A stretch of DNA of 64,000 nt from Nocardioides sp. Root122 (GCF_001425025.1 NZ_LMDE01000014.1:164697-228696); one strand, 5' to 3'; shown: positions 34,665 through 43,854, numbered from the stretch's first letter. Notes: generated by a model not told the origin, from the sequence alone. Numbers and translations are program-made.

Positions 34665-35677
34665 CAGAACACCTCTCCCTGGGTCTTCATCGCTCGTCGG
34701 TAGGCGGTGGCGAACACGACCAGCAGCGACAGGATGATCACGCCGTAGCTCGCGGCGAGCGAGTAGTTGCGCAGGCCCTCGAAGGCGGCGCGGAAGGCGC
34801 CGGTCACCAGGATCTCGGACTTGCCGGCCGGCTCACCGCCGGTGACGAAGAAGATGATCGGGAACATGTTGAAGGTCCAGATCGTGCCGAGCAGGATCAC
34901 GGTCGCCGAGACCGGACGCAGCCCCGGCAAGGTGATGTGGCGGAAGCGCTGCCACGGGCTCGCGCCGTCCATCTCAGCGGCTTCGTAGACGTCGTCGCTG
35001 ATGGACTGCAGGCCGCCGAGGATCGCCACCATCATGAACGGGACGCCGAGCCAGATGTTGGTCACGATGGCGGTGAACAGCGCGGTCCAGCGGTGGGCGA
35101 ACCACTCCACCGGGTCGAGCCCCACGCTCCTCAGCACGGCGTTGATGAGCCCGAAGTTCTGGTTGAACAGGAACCGCCACGCGAAGGCGGAGACGAAGGC
35201 GGGCACGGCCCACGGGACGATGAGGAGCACGCGGTAGATGCCTCGTCCCCTGAACCTGCGGTTGAGCATCACCGCCAGCCCCAGCCCGATCGTGTAGTGG
35301 AAGAACACGCACGAGACGGTCCACACGATCGTGTTGGTGAACTGGAGCCAGAAGTGCCCGGTCTCCCCGGTGAGGATGCGCTTGTAGTTGTCGATCCCGA
35401 CGAACTTCTGCTCCTTGGGGTTGGGCTTGCACTCCTCGCCGCCACCCAGGGTCTTGGTGCAGATCTCCGAGGACTGGTTGCCCTCGTTGAGGTTGGTGAA
35501 GGACTGGTAGACGCCCTGGACCAGCGGGAACAGGACGAGCACACCCAGCACCACGACGGTGGGGATGACCATCGCCCAGGCGAACCAGCTGCGGTCGTAG
35601 GCACGGCGCATACGACCGCGGGACCCCGCTGGTGTCGGCGGCTTGTCGTCGACCTGCACAGGCGCTGTGGTGGTCAT
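34664..35677 (-). CDS. Sugar ABC transporter permease, MalF type
   Basis: A 337-residue CUT1 permease with a basic N-terminal tail and six or more helices. The EAA motif is DVYEAAEMDGASPWQRFRHITLPGLRP. A periplasmic loop of about 50 residues between helices 1 and 2 contains two cysteines (ICTKTLGGGEECKP), unusual for the family and possibly a disulfide. It lies between the binding protein and the MalG-type gene on the minus strand. Confidence 0.94.
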   Translation of the reverse strand: MTTTAPVQVDDKPPTPAGSRGRMRRAYDRSWFAWAMVIPTVVVLGVLVLFPLVQGVYQSFTNLNEGNQSSEICTKTLGGGEECKPNPKEQKFVGIDNYKRILTGETGHFWLQFTNTIVWTVSCVFFHYTIGLGLAVMLNRRFRGRGIYRVLLIVPWAVPAFVSAFAWRFLFNQNFGLINAVLRSVGLDPVEWFAHRWTALFTAIVTNIWLGVPFMMVAILGGLQSISDDVYEAAEMDGASPWQRFRHITLPGLRPVSATVILLGTIWTFNMFPIIFFVTGGEPAGKSEILVTGAFRAAFEGLRNYSLAASYGVIILSLLVVFATAYRRAMKTQGEVF

Positions 35678-35796
35678 GGGCGCTCCTCGTCGTACGGCGC
35701 GTGCCGGCGCACGGCACTGTGCCAGAAGGTGCGCGGCGGGGGCCGAGCCGGTGGGCCCGGCCCCCGACGCGCGGATGACTCTCAGTCAGTCGGTCG

Positions 35797-37104
35797 TCAC
35801 TCGGAGTAGTCGGGGACGACGTCGGACTTCAGGGTGTTGGCAGCCTCGTCGAGCGCCTTCTGCGGGTCGACGCCCTCGACCATCACCTCGGTGGCCATGG
35901 TGTCGAGGGGGGCGAAGAACTGACCGCCCTCGGGGATCCACGGACGCGGCTGGGCGACGTCGAGCGCGCCCTTCCACGCGGTGACCTTGGCGTTGTCGCC
36001 GATGAGGTCGTAGGCGTCGGAGTTGCCCGGGAGCAGGCCGAGCTCGTCGGCGATGAAGGCCTCCGACTCGGCGGAGCTCATGAACTTGACGAAGGCGATG
36101 GCAGCCTCGGCCTTGGCGTCGTCCATGCCCGAGTAGACGACGTAGTTGTGGCCGCCCACCGGGGCGCCAGCCGCGGCGGAACCGGCCGGGACGGCGGAGA
36201 TGCCGAGGTTCTCGAACCCGCCGAACTTGGGGTCGGACTCGATGTTGGCGACCTCCCACGGGCCGTTGATGATCATGCCGACCTTGCCCTCCTTGAAGAG
36301 GGTCATCATGGTGCCGTAGGAGTCGGCCGCGTCGGGCTTGGGAGCCGCGCCGCTCTTGACCAGGTCGACCGCCGTCTCGATTCCCGTGACCGCCTCCGGG
36401 GAGTTGATCAGGATCTTCTGGGCGTCGGCGTCGACGATGTCACCGCCCTCGCCGTAGATGAAGGGGAGCATGAAGTAGCCGGCGGCGTTGACGTAGATGC
36501 CGTCCACCTTCGCCTTCGACTTCAGCGCCTCGGCCGCGGTCTTGACCTCGTCCCACGTGGTGGGCGGGTTCTCCGGGTCGAGGCCGGCCTTCTCGAAGAG
36601 GGCCTTGTTGTACATCAGGCCCAGGGTGTCGGTGACCTGCGGGACGCCGTAGGTCTTGCCGTCGTAGACGTTGCTGGAGAGCGGCGTCTCGAGGAAGTTG
36701 TTGTCCAGGAGCTCGGTGTCGTCGAGGGCGTAGAGGTAGCCGAGCGAGGCGAACTCCGGGACCCAGGCGACCTCGGCGCGCAGGATGTCGGGGGCGCCCT
36801 TGCCGGCCTTGGCCGCGGTCTTGAAGTCGTTCTGGGCGCTGCCGAAGTCGACCGACTGGTAGTTGATCTTGACGTCCGGGTACTCCGCGTTGAACTTCTT
36901 GATGAGCTCCTTGAACGCCGGACCCTCGTTGGCCGGGTCCGAGGTGTCCCACCACGTCAGCTCGGCGCTGAGGTCGGTGGAGCCGCTGGATTCGCTGTTG
37001 TCGGTGTTGCTGTCCGAGTCATCGCTGTCGCTTCCGCACGCGGCGAGCGTGAGGGCGAGGGCGGCCACGGCGACGCCGGCGGTGCCGGCCTTGAGTCGAC
37101 GCAT
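35797..37104 (-). CDS. Extracellular sugar-binding lipoprotein, MalE type
   Basis: A 435-residue solute-binding protein. The lipobox LTLAACGS gives lipidation at about C24, followed by an Asp/Ser-rich linker. The body has NYQSVDFGSAQNDF, GAPDILRAEVAWVPEFASLGYL and NGPWEV blocks of family-1 binding proteins for malto- or other oligosaccharides. ATG 37104 is chosen because it begins a proper signal peptide. It is the first gene of the ABC operon and diverges from lacI across a region with two candidate regulator sites. Confidence 0.94.
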   Translation of the reverse strand: MRRLKAGTAGVAVAALALTLAACGSDSDDSDSNTDNSESSGSTDLSAELTWWDTSDPANEGPAFKELIKKFNAEYPDVKINYQSVDFGSAQNDFKTAAKAGKGAPDILRAEVAWVPEFASLGYLYALDDTELLDNNFLETPLSSNVYDGKTYGVPQVTDTLGLMYNKALFEKAGLDPENPPTTWDEVKTAAEALKSKAKVDGIYVNAAGYFMLPFIYGEGGDIVDADAQKILINSPEAVTGIETAVDLVKSGAAPKPDAADSYGTMMTLFKEGKVGMIINGPWEVANIESDPKFGGFENLGISAVPAGSAAAGAPVGGHNYVVYSGMDDAKAEAAIAFVKFMSSAESEAFIADELGLLPGNSDAYDLIGDNAKVTAWKGALDVAQPRPWIPEGGQFFAPLDTMATEVMVEGVDPQKALDEAANTLKSDVVPDYSE

Positions 37105-37143
37105 TGGTTCTCCCAGTGAGTGCGCGCCTGTGAGCAAGGCGCA

Positions 37144-37157
37144 GTGACGGTGGTCAC
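37144..37157. promoter_or_regulatory. CRP-type palindrome upstream of the sugar ABC operon
   Basis: GTGACGGTGGTCAC matches GTGA-N6-TCAC and, more strictly, GTGAC-N4-GTCAC, as does 30652-30665. It lies 40 bp before the start codon of the binding-protein gene. Dual control by CRP and the LacI-type repressor is inferred. Confidence 0.5.
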
Positions 37158-37183
37158 CGGACCGTAGCAAGGACATGCAGGAA

Positions 37184-37222
37184 ATGAAAGACCTTGCAAC
37201 GTGGCTGCAAGGGTGCTTTCAT
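37184..37222. promoter_or_regulatory. LacI-family operator candidate, nested palindrome
   Basis: The inner arms CCTTGCA (37192-37198) and TGCAAGG (37206-37212) are perfect and have the TTGCA-TGCAA look of maltose-type LacI operators. Outer arms ATGAAAG (37184-37190) and CTTTCAT (37216-37222) are nearly concentric with them. The site ends 7 bp before the lacI start codon, so autorepression is likely. Confidence 0.6.
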
Positions 37223-37229
37223 TCGGCGC

Positions 37230-38255
37230 ATGGCAACCCTGGCCCAGATCGCCGCCGAAGCCCGCGTCAGCGAAGCCACGGTGAGCCGGGTGCTGAACTC
37301 CAAGCCGGGTGTCAGCGACAGCACGCGCCAGGCGGTGATCACGGCGCTGGACGTCCTGGGCTACGAGCGCCCGGCCCAGCTCCGGCAGCGCAGCGCCGGC
37401 CTCGTCGGCCTGGTCGTGCCCGAGCTGGAGAACCCCATCTTCCCGGCGTTCGCGCAGGTCATCGAGGACGCCCTGGCGCGGCGCAGGTTCACCCCGGTGC
37501 TGTGCACGCAGTCACCCGGCAGCCTGTCGGAGGACGAGTACGTCGAATCCCTCCTCGACCACGGTGTCGCCGGCATCATCTTCGTCTCCGGCAAGCACGC
37601 CGACACCCGCGCCGACCACGGGCGCTACCAGGCACTGCTGGAGCGCGGGCTCCCCGTGGTCTTCATCAACGGCTACGTCGACGGGGTCGACGCGCCGTTC
37701 ATCTCCGCCGACGACCACGTCGCGATGGACGTCGCGGTCGCCCACCTGGCCCACCTGGGGCACCGCAAGATCGGCCTGGCCATCGGCCCGGCGCGCTTCA
37801 TGCCCTCGGCCCGCAAGCACGAAGGCTTCGTCACCGCGCTCGGGACGCACCTCGGACTGGGGGAGCGCGAAGCCCGGGGCTGGATCGCGGAGACCATCTT
37901 CTCCGTGGAGGGCGGCGCGGCCGCCACCCGGCAGCTGCTCGAGCAGGGCGCGACCGCCATCGTCTGCGGCTCCGACATGATGGCGATCGGAGCCATCCGG
38001 GCGGCCCGGGCCGAGGGGCTCACCGTCCCGGGCGACGTCTCCGTCGTCGGCTTCGACGACTCGCCCCTGGTCGCGTTCCTCGACCCGCCGCTCACCACCG
38101 TGCGCCAGCCGGTCGCCCAGATGGGCGGCACCGCGGTCTCGGCGCTGGCCGACGCGATCGGGGGTGACCCGGTCGCCTCGCGGGAGTACCTGTTCGCGCC
38201 CGAGCTGGTGCTGCGGGCCTCGACCGGTCCGGCGCCGGACCGGGCAGAGCACTGA
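37230..38255 (+). CDS. LacI-family transcriptional repressor
   Basis: A 341-residue regulator. The HTH and hinge are MATLAQIAAEARVSEATVSR then VLNSKPGVSDSTR, and the periplasmic-binding-like effector domain spans 60-330 (GLVVPELENPIFPAFAQ, VSVVGFDDSPLVAFLDPPLTTV). ATG 37230 is chosen because the HTH begins there. Divergence from the sugar ABC operon and the palindromes in between indicate that it represses that operon, released by the transported sugar. The ligand is unknown; the operator style favours an alpha-glucoside. Confidence 0.94.
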   Translation: MATLAQIAAEARVSEATVSRVLNSKPGVSDSTRQAVITALDVLGYERPAQLRQRSAGLVGLVVPELENPIFPAFAQVIEDALARRRFTPVLCTQSPGSLSEDEYVESLLDHGVAGIIFVSGKHADTRADHGRYQALLERGLPVVFINGYVDGVDAPFISADDHVAMDVAVAHLAHLGHRKIGLAIGPARFMPSARKHEGFVTALGTHLGLGEREARGWIAETIFSVEGGAAATRQLLEQGATAIVCGSDMMAIGAIRAARAEGLTVPGDVSVVGFDDSPLVAFLDPPLTTVRQPVAQMGGTAVSALADAIGGDPVASREYLFAPELVLRASTGPAPDRAEH

Positions 38256-38301
38256 CCGGATCCCTGGTCAGGCCCTGATCGGACCTCTTGTCAGATCCAG
38301 A

Positions 38302-39033
38302 TCAGAGCTGCGTGCCCGCGAGCATGCCGATCAGGTAGGTGACGCCCATGGCGAGCAGGCCGCCGGAGACGTTGCGGACCATCGCGGGGACCCTCGGGCT
38401 GTAGCCGATGCGGGCGCTGACGAAGCCGGTGAGCGCGAGGGCAATGGCGACGCTGAGCACGGTGACCAGCACCCGCGCGCTGTCGGGGACGAACGCCACG
38501 ATGAGCAGCGGCAGCAGGGCGCCGACGGTGAAGGCCACCATCGAGGCCCACGCGGCGTGCCACGGGTTGGTCAGGTTGTCGGGGTCGATGCCGAACTCGA
38601 TGTCGGCGTGCGCGCGCAGGGCGTCGTGCTCGGTGAGCTCGCGGGCCACCTGCTTGGCGGTCGCGGCGGAGAGGCCCTTGTCCTGGTACATCTTCGCCAG
38701 CTCGCCCTCCTCCGTCTGGGGCATCCGCTCGAGCTCGATCGCCTCGAGCTGGAGCAGCGACTTCTCGGAGTCGCGCTGGGTGCTCACCGAGACGTACTCG
38801 CCGGCGCCCATGCTGAGCGCGCCTGCGGTCAGGGCGGCGATGCCGGCGATCACGATGGCGCCGCTGTCGTCGGTCGCGCCCGCGACACCCATCACGACGC
38901 CCGCCGTGGAGACGATGCCGTCGTTGGCGCCGAGCACCGCGGCACGCAGCCAGTTCAACCGGGTGCCGACGTTGTCGCCCAGGTCGTCGTGGAAGTGCTG
39001 CGGGTCCTCGTCCGTTCCGATCTCCAGGCTCAC
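38302..39033 (-). CDS. VIT1/CCC1 transporter family protein
   Basis: A 243-residue membrane protein related to plant vacuolar iron and yeast CCC1 iron/manganese transporters. The N-terminal helix block NWLRAAVLGANDGIVSTAGVVMGVAGA and the metal-site helix ALSMGAGEYVSVSTQRDSE are diagnostic; five membrane helices are present and the cytoplasmic insert (about 85-150) is Glu-rich. GTG 39033 is chosen because a larger upstream frame is a shadow of the thpR gene. It may export or store iron or manganese. Confidence 0.9.
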   Translation of the reverse strand: MSLEIGTDEDPQHFHDDLGDNVGTRLNWLRAAVLGANDGIVSTAGVVMGVAGATDDSGAIVIAGIAALTAGALSMGAGEYVSVSTQRDSEKSLLQLEAIELERMPQTEEGELAKMYQDKGLSAATAKQVARELTEHDALRAHADIEFGIDPDNLTNPWHAAWASMVAFTVGALLPLLIVAFVPDSARVLVTVLSVAIALALTGFVSARIGYSPRVPAMVRNVSGGLLAMGVTYLIGMLAGTQL

Positions 39034-39125
39034 ACCCCGATCCTTCCTCGCAGGCCAGCGCCCTGCAACGTAGGACAGCCTCGGCTCACCGGGCACGTCG
39101 TCCCCGTCCCGCACGCTGACCGGCG

Positions 39126-39716
39126 TCAGGACGGGGAGGAACCGCCCGGTCGGGAGAGGTCGTACGACGCCACCACCTCGTGGCGGGGCCGGCCCCGTGG
39201 CCCCTCGCCGAGGTGCGAGGCCACGAGGGCGACCTCGTCGACGACCCATTCCGGTCCGCGGTAGGCGTCGAGCAGCCGCACCCACGACGTGACGTTCTCG
39301 GGGTGGCCGAGCCGGCCCAGGGTCAGGTGCGGGCGGAAGCGCTGCCCGTCGGCGCGGACGCCGGCGCGGGACAGCGCGGCGCGAGAGCTCGTGGCGAGGC
39401 GGTCGAGCTCGGTGCGGGCGTCGTCGTCGGCGTCGAGCCGGCCGAAGAGCACCCGGGCCCGGTCGGGGTGCGGGAAGGCGCCCCCGCCGGCGACCCGGAG
39501 CGTGAAGGCGTGCCGCTTGGCGGCTGCCCGGGTCAGTCGCGCGTCGAGGTCGTCGAGGCTGCGCTCGGGCACGTCGGCGGCGAAGGCCAGTGTGAGGTGC
39601 CACTGCGACGGGTCGGACCAGCGGAAGGCCGCCGCGTCACGGCGGGGAGCCAAGAGCTCCTCGAGGTGCTCGACGACCTCCGCCGGCGGGACGACCGCCA
39701 CGAACATGCGCGTCAT
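39126..39716 (-). CDS. thpR: 2'-5' RNA ligase family protein (ThpR)
   Basis: A 196-residue 2H-phosphoesterase. The two catalytic H-x-T-x motifs are HLTLAFA (H40) and HLTLGRL (H130), with spacing typical of the RNA 2',3'-cyclic phosphodiesterase/ligase group. The start MTRMFVAVVPP is the usual one. The biological RNA substrate is not known in bacteria. A pair of palindromic repeats lies directly upstream (39740-39834). Transcription of the VIT1 gene may run on from it. Confidence 0.9.
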   Translation of the reverse strand: MTRMFVAVVPPAEVVEHLEELLAPRRDAAAFRWSDPSQWHLTLAFAADVPERSLDDLDARLTRAAAKRHAFTLRVAGGGAFPHPDRARVLFGRLDADDDARTELDRLATSSRAALSRAGVRADGQRFRPHLTLGRLGHPENVTSWVRLLDAYRGPEWVVDEVALVASHLGEGPRGRPRHEVVASYDLSRPGGSSPS

Positions 39717-39739
39717 GGGTCCACCCTCCCGCCTCTTCT

Positions 39740-39834
39740 CGGTGGTTGAGGTGCGAGCGCAGCGAGCCTCGAAACCACGCTGCTCTGCGCGGCTTCGAGG
39801 CTCGTCGCTGGCGCTCCTCGCACCTCAACCACCG
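39740..39834. repeat. Pair of inverted palindromic repeats, GGTTGAGGTGCGAG family, copies 3 and 4
   Basis: Unit one is 39740-39776 (GGTGGTTGAGGTGCGAG through CTCGAAACC). Unit two is 39791-39834, in opposite orientation (TTCGAGGCTCG through CACCTCAACCACCG). Together they form a large imperfect palindrome between two minus-strand genes. Single units occur at 6335-6374 and 24337-24374. Confidence 0.8.
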
Positions 39835-39846
39835 ACGGATGGGCCG

Positions 39847-40992
39847 TCAGAGGCCCAGGTCGCGCCCGATCAGCATCTTCATGATCTCGTTCGACCCGGC
39901 CCAGATCTTGGTCACACGCGCATCGCGCCAGGCGCGGGCGACGCGGTACTCGTTCATGTAGCCGTAGCCGCCGTGGACCTGGACGCAGTGGTCGAGGACG
40001 TCGTTCTGGACCTGCGAGGTCCACCACTTCGCCTTGGCGGCGTCGACCGGGGTCAGCTCCTTCCTGGTGTGCGCGACGACGCACTGGTCGACGAAGGCCT
40101 GGGTGACGTCGACGCGGGTGACCAGGTCGGCGAGCAGGAACTGGGTGTTCTGGAAGGCGCCGATCGGCTGGCCGAAGGCCTGGCGGTCCTTGGCGTACTG
40201 GACCGTCTCCTCGAGGATCTGCTTGGCGTGGGCCAGGTTGGTGATGGCCGAGCCCAGGCGCTCCTGCGGGAGGAACTGCATCATCGAGATGAAGCCGGTG
40301 TCCAGCGGGCCGACGAGGTCGTCGTTGCTGACCCGGACGTCCTCGAAGGAGAGCTCGGCGGTGTCGGACTCGTCCTGGCCGACCTTGTCGAGCACGCGCC
40401 CGACGCTGAAGCCGTCGAGGGTGGTGTCCACGGCGAACAGCGAGATGCCCTTGGCCTTCTTCTCCGGGCTGGTCCGGGCCGCGACCAGCACGATGTCGGC
40501 CGAGCCGCCGTTGGTGATGAACGTCTTGGACCCGTTGATGATCCAGTCGTCGCCGTCGCGCACGGCCGTGGTCTTGAGGTTGGCGAGGTCGGAGCCGCCG
40601 CCCGGCTCGGTCATGCCGATCGCGGTGACGATCTCGCCGGTCGCGCACTGCGGGAGCCAGCGCGCCTTCTGCTCGTCGTTGGTGAGGTGGACGAGGTAGG
40701 GGACCGTGATGTCGGCGTGGATGCCGACGCAGCTGGGCAGGGTCATGTTGACCTTGGCGAGCTCCTCGGTGAGCACCGCGTTGAAGCGGTAGTCGCCGGC
40801 CTCGGAGCCGCCGTGCTCCTCGGGGATCTCCAGGCCTAGGAACCCCTGCTTGCCCGCGGCCAGCCAGAAGTCGCGGTCGAGGCCGTGCCCGGCGGCGTAC
40901 GTCTCCAGGTGCGGGGTGACCTCGCGGTCCAGGAACTGCTTCACCGAGGCGCGGAAGGCCTCGTGGTCCTCGTCGTAGATGTCACGCTTCAT
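39847..40992 (-). CDS. Acyl-CoA dehydrogenase
   Basis: A 381-residue flavoenzyme of the ACAD family. ITAIGMTEPGGGSDLAN (FAD- and substrate-binding), the ITNGGSADIVLV strand and the C-terminal block QVHGGYGYMNEYRVARAWRDARVTKIWAGSNEIMK are complete; the glycine-rich GYGYMNEY portion binds FAD and the acyl chain. It catalyses alpha,beta-desaturation of an acyl-CoA of unknown chain type. On the minus strand TAACAT lies 6 nt before the ATG, giving a probable leaderless start. There are no other beta-oxidation genes nearby. Confidence 0.94.
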   Translation of the reverse strand: MKRDIYDEDHEAFRASVKQFLDREVTPHLETYAAGHGLDRDFWLAAGKQGFLGLEIPEEHGGSEAGDYRFNAVLTEELAKVNMTLPSCVGIHADITVPYLVHLTNDEQKARWLPQCATGEIVTAIGMTEPGGGSDLANLKTTAVRDGDDWIINGSKTFITNGGSADIVLVAARTSPEKKAKGISLFAVDTTLDGFSVGRVLDKVGQDESDTAELSFEDVRVSNDDLVGPLDTGFISMMQFLPQERLGSAITNLAHAKQILEETVQYAKDRQAFGQPIGAFQNTQFLLADLVTRVDVTQAFVDQCVVAHTRKELTPVDAAKAKWWTSQVQNDVLDHCVQVHGGYGYMNEYRVARAWRDARVTKIWAGSNEIMKMLIGRDLGL

Positions 40993-41111
40993 GCGGCTAT
41001 GTTACCCGCGAGTCACGAAGGCTCGGGCACCTTCTCGTGGAACTTCCACCGCGGACGCCGCATGGCACGTAACCTCGCCCGAACTCACTCGTTGCGGGGG
41101 GCGGGAGCGCA

Positions 41112-42881
41112 GTGGCAGCGAACGGATCGACGTGGATGCGTCCACGAGGACAGGCGTGGGGCAACGAGTCCCAACGCGCTGTCCTCCATGCCATCGCCGA
41201 GGAGGTGGTGCGGCGCTCGGGCTACAAGGTCGCCGCCATCGAGGCGCTGCGCTCGGACGGCAACCTCGAGTTCGTCGCGATCGCCGGTAGTCCCGAAGCG
41301 AGTGCCCAGCTGCTCGGCATGGCCGCCCCGTTGCAGATGAGGAACATCGTCGGCTTCGGTTTCGAGATCGAGGGTTGGCTCCACGTCCCCGAGGAACGGG
41401 TCGACGACGAGACCCGTGAGTGGATCAGGCAGTACGGCCACACGCCCGACATCCCGGAGAGCGACCTCGAGGACGCGTGGCACGCCCAGGACCGACTGGT
41501 GCGGCTGCTGGAGAACGACGACGGCGAGCTGCGCGCCACGCTCTACCTCGACGAGCCGCTCTCCGGACGACGTCCGACGACCGGGTCGATCGCCGCGATG
41601 AACGCCGAGATCGAGGTGATGTTCGACGCGGTGGTGAGCATCGTCGAGCGTGAGCTCTACGGCGAGCAGGTGCGCATGGTCAACCAGGCTCGTGCGGCGA
41701 TGCGGACCACGACCCCGGGCGGCCGGCTGCGTGACGTGCTGGCGCAGATGACCAGCGCCATGGTCGAGCGGATGAACGTCGACAGCGTCGACGTGGTGCT
41801 GCAGGGGAATGCCCTCCGCGCGTTGCGGCCCGACCTGCCCCGGCTCGAGGACGTGATGATGCAGGTGTGGCGACGTCGCGGGCACGTGGTCGTCGAGCGA
41901 GGTCACACCTGGGGCACGCAGGAGGGGGCCGTGCCGACGCCACCCGCACTGGTGGCGGAGATGGAGGAGCGCGGCCTGGTCTCGTGGTTGCTCGTCCCGA
42001 TCGGGCTGGGTGACGACTTCCTCGGGACGCTCGGTCTGGGCCGCTCCGCAGACGCCCCCCGCTGGACCGACTCCGAGATCAACGCGGCGTCCGTGGTGGC
42101 GACCGACCTCGCAGGCATGCTCCTCGACGCCCGCGTCGTCGAGCGCGAACGCAAGCTCAACGACGAGCTCCGGGCCCTCGACGACTACCGGCGCGACATG
42201 GTCACCACGCTCGCTCACGAGCTCCGCAACCCGCTCAGCGTGATGTGGACCAACCTCGACCTCGTCCGCGAGGAGGACCTGCCTGCACGGGTGACCGGGC
42301 CGCTCGACGCGATGGGTCGCGCGGCACGCCGGATCGAGGACATGGTCGAGGACCTGATGGCGCTCGCCACGGCCAGGGATCCTGCGAAGGCTTCGTTCGG
42401 TCCGGTCGACGTGTCCGCCTGCGTGCACGAGTGCGTGGAGTTCCTGTCCCCGCTCGCCGATGCCGAACAGCTCGAGGTGCGGGTGAGGGTCACCGACAAC
42501 GTGGTGGTGACGGGGGAGGATGCCGGCGTCCGCCGGCTGCTCACCAACCTGGTCTCCAACGCCATCAAGTACACCCCCGCGGGCGGCACCATCACGCTCA
42601 CCGTGGCTACGGAGACTGTCGCGGGCAGAGACGTGCTGCGCTTCGAGTGCGCCGACACGGGCATCGGGATCGACACGGACGAGCTGGAGCACGTGTTCAC
42701 GCCGTTCTTCCGCTCCGCGAGCCCGGATGCCCGCCGCCGCCCCGGCACGGGGCTGGGCCTGGCGATCGTCCAGCAGGTGGCCAGGCTCCACGACGGCGAC
42801 GTCGAGGTGTCCTCCGTGCTCGGCGAGGGCACCACCTTCACCGTGCGGCTCCCCCTGGCCACGCCCGGCGACGTACGTTGA
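41112..42881 (+). CDS. Soluble GAF-domain sensor histidine kinase (1)
   Basis: A 589-residue cytoplasmic kinase without membrane helices. Residues 1-190 form an N-terminal sensor region unlike known domains (GYKVAAIEALRSDGNLEFVAIAG). Residues 200-345 form a GAF-like domain (VDSVDVVLQ, LLVPIGLGDDFLGTLGLGR). A coiled link and H-box TLAHELRNPLS (H369) follow, with N box NLVSNAIKY, G1 DTGIGID and G2 GTGLGLAIVQQ. GTG 41112 has GGGAG upstream. It is a clear paralogue of 43855-45654. No response regulator is adjacent; the signal is probably intracellular. Confidence 0.9.
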   Translation: MAANGSTWMRPRGQAWGNESQRAVLHAIAEEVVRRSGYKVAAIEALRSDGNLEFVAIAGSPEASAQLLGMAAPLQMRNIVGFGFEIEGWLHVPEERVDDETREWIRQYGHTPDIPESDLEDAWHAQDRLVRLLENDDGELRATLYLDEPLSGRRPTTGSIAAMNAEIEVMFDAVVSIVERELYGEQVRMVNQARAAMRTTTPGGRLRDVLAQMTSAMVERMNVDSVDVVLQGNALRALRPDLPRLEDVMMQVWRRRGHVVVERGHTWGTQEGAVPTPPALVAEMEERGLVSWLLVPIGLGDDFLGTLGLGRSADAPRWTDSEINAASVVATDLAGMLLDARVVERERKLNDELRALDDYRRDMVTTLAHELRNPLSVMWTNLDLVREEDLPARVTGPLDAMGRAARRIEDMVEDLMALATARDPAKASFGPVDVSACVHECVEFLSPLADAEQLEVRVRVTDNVVVTGEDAGVRRLLTNLVSNAIKYTPAGGTITLTVATETVAGRDVLRFECADTGIGIDTDELEHVFTPFFRSASPDARRRPGTGLGLAIVQQVARLHDGDVEVSSVLGEGTTFTVRLPLATPGDVR

Positions 42882-42885
42882 GGGG

Positions 42886-43737
42886 ATGTCGGTCGACGGT
42901 CTGCTCGTCGCGCTGGTGCACCTGCTGCTGACGATGAGCGCGATGCCGGTGCCGCCAACTCCAGCCGTGGTGCCCGCGGCGGTCGTCAGCACCGATGGCA
43001 CGCAGCCCGCTGCCGCCACCGGACCCGGCAGCCTGCCGCCGCGCTGGCTCGGCACCCGCGAGCTGCCCGAGGACCCGGCGACCGGCAACGGCCGGGTCCG
43101 TCCGACGCCCCCCGCCCTGCGGCACCGGCGCTGGACCGTGCCCGACTCGGTGCGGATGCTGCCCGGCAGCGGGTACGCCAGCCGGGTGGCGGTGCCGGCG
43201 CCGCGGCACGTCGTGCGCCGCTCGACCTGGAAGCCGGGGTGCCCCGTTGCCGCGTCCGACCTGGCGTGGGTGCGCCTCACCTTCTGGGGATTCGACGCCC
43301 GGCGCCACACGGGCGAGCTGCTGGTCCACCGCGACGTCGCGCAGGACGTCGCCCGGGTCTTCGGCGTGCTCTACCGCGAGCGGTTCCCCCAGGAGCACGT
43401 CGGCATCGTGCGGAGGTGGGACCCCGACGCCCCGACGACCGGCGACGGCAACGGGACCGGCGCCTTCGTGTGTCGCGCCTCGACCGGGTCGTCGTACTTC
43501 TCCCAGCACGCGTACGGGCTGGCCATCGACGTGAACGCCTTCCAGAACCCGTACGCCAAGGGGCGGGTCGTGCTGCCCGAGCTCGCCTCGTCGTACCTCG
43601 CGCGCGGTCGCGTGCGGGCCGGGATGGTCACCCCGGACGGACCGGTCGTGCGCGCCTTCGCGCGCATCGGCTGGGAGTGGGGCGGGGCCTGGCGACAGTC
43701 CCACGACTACATGCACTTCAGCCGCAACGGGCTCTAG
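42886..43737 (+). CDS. Exported M15-family peptidase (D-Ala-D-Ala carboxypeptidase/extensin-like)
   Basis: A 283-residue cell-wall peptidase. The first 25 residues are hydrophobic (LLVALVHLLLTMSAMPVPPTP) and act as signal or anchor. A disordered Pro/Thr segment leads to the catalytic domain (about 120-283). Zinc ligands are in SQHAYGLAIDVN (H and D) and the final DYMHFS (H), as in Peptidase_M15_4. It would trim peptidoglycan peptides. TACGTT within the preceding kinase gene lies 6 nt before the ATG, so it may be expressed separately. Confidence 0.88.
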   Translation: MSVDGLLVALVHLLLTMSAMPVPPTPAVVPAAVVSTDGTQPAAATGPGSLPPRWLGTRELPEDPATGNGRVRPTPPALRHRRWTVPDSVRMLPGSGYASRVAVPAPRHVVRRSTWKPGCPVAASDLAWVRLTFWGFDARRHTGELLVHRDVAQDVARVFGVLYRERFPQEHVGIVRRWDPDAPTTGDGNGTGAFVCRASTGSSYFSQHAYGLAIDVNAFQNPYAKGRVVLPELASSYLARGRVRAGMVTPDGPVVRAFARIGWEWGGAWRQSHDYMHFSRNGL

Positions 43738-43854
43738 CCCCAGCTCCGGTCGGGGTGCTCCGCCCGATGGCCCAAGCGGGTGGTTCGGCAGGGAAAGCAC
43801 CCCAGGCTTGACGATGCCTGCCTACCATCCTGGTGGCGATGGGGAGGCGACGCC

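Noticed and set aside
38256..38301. Possible terminator between lacI and the VIT1 gene
   Set aside because: CTGATC and GATCAG can pair, but the stem is short and interrupted, so it is not listed as a feature.
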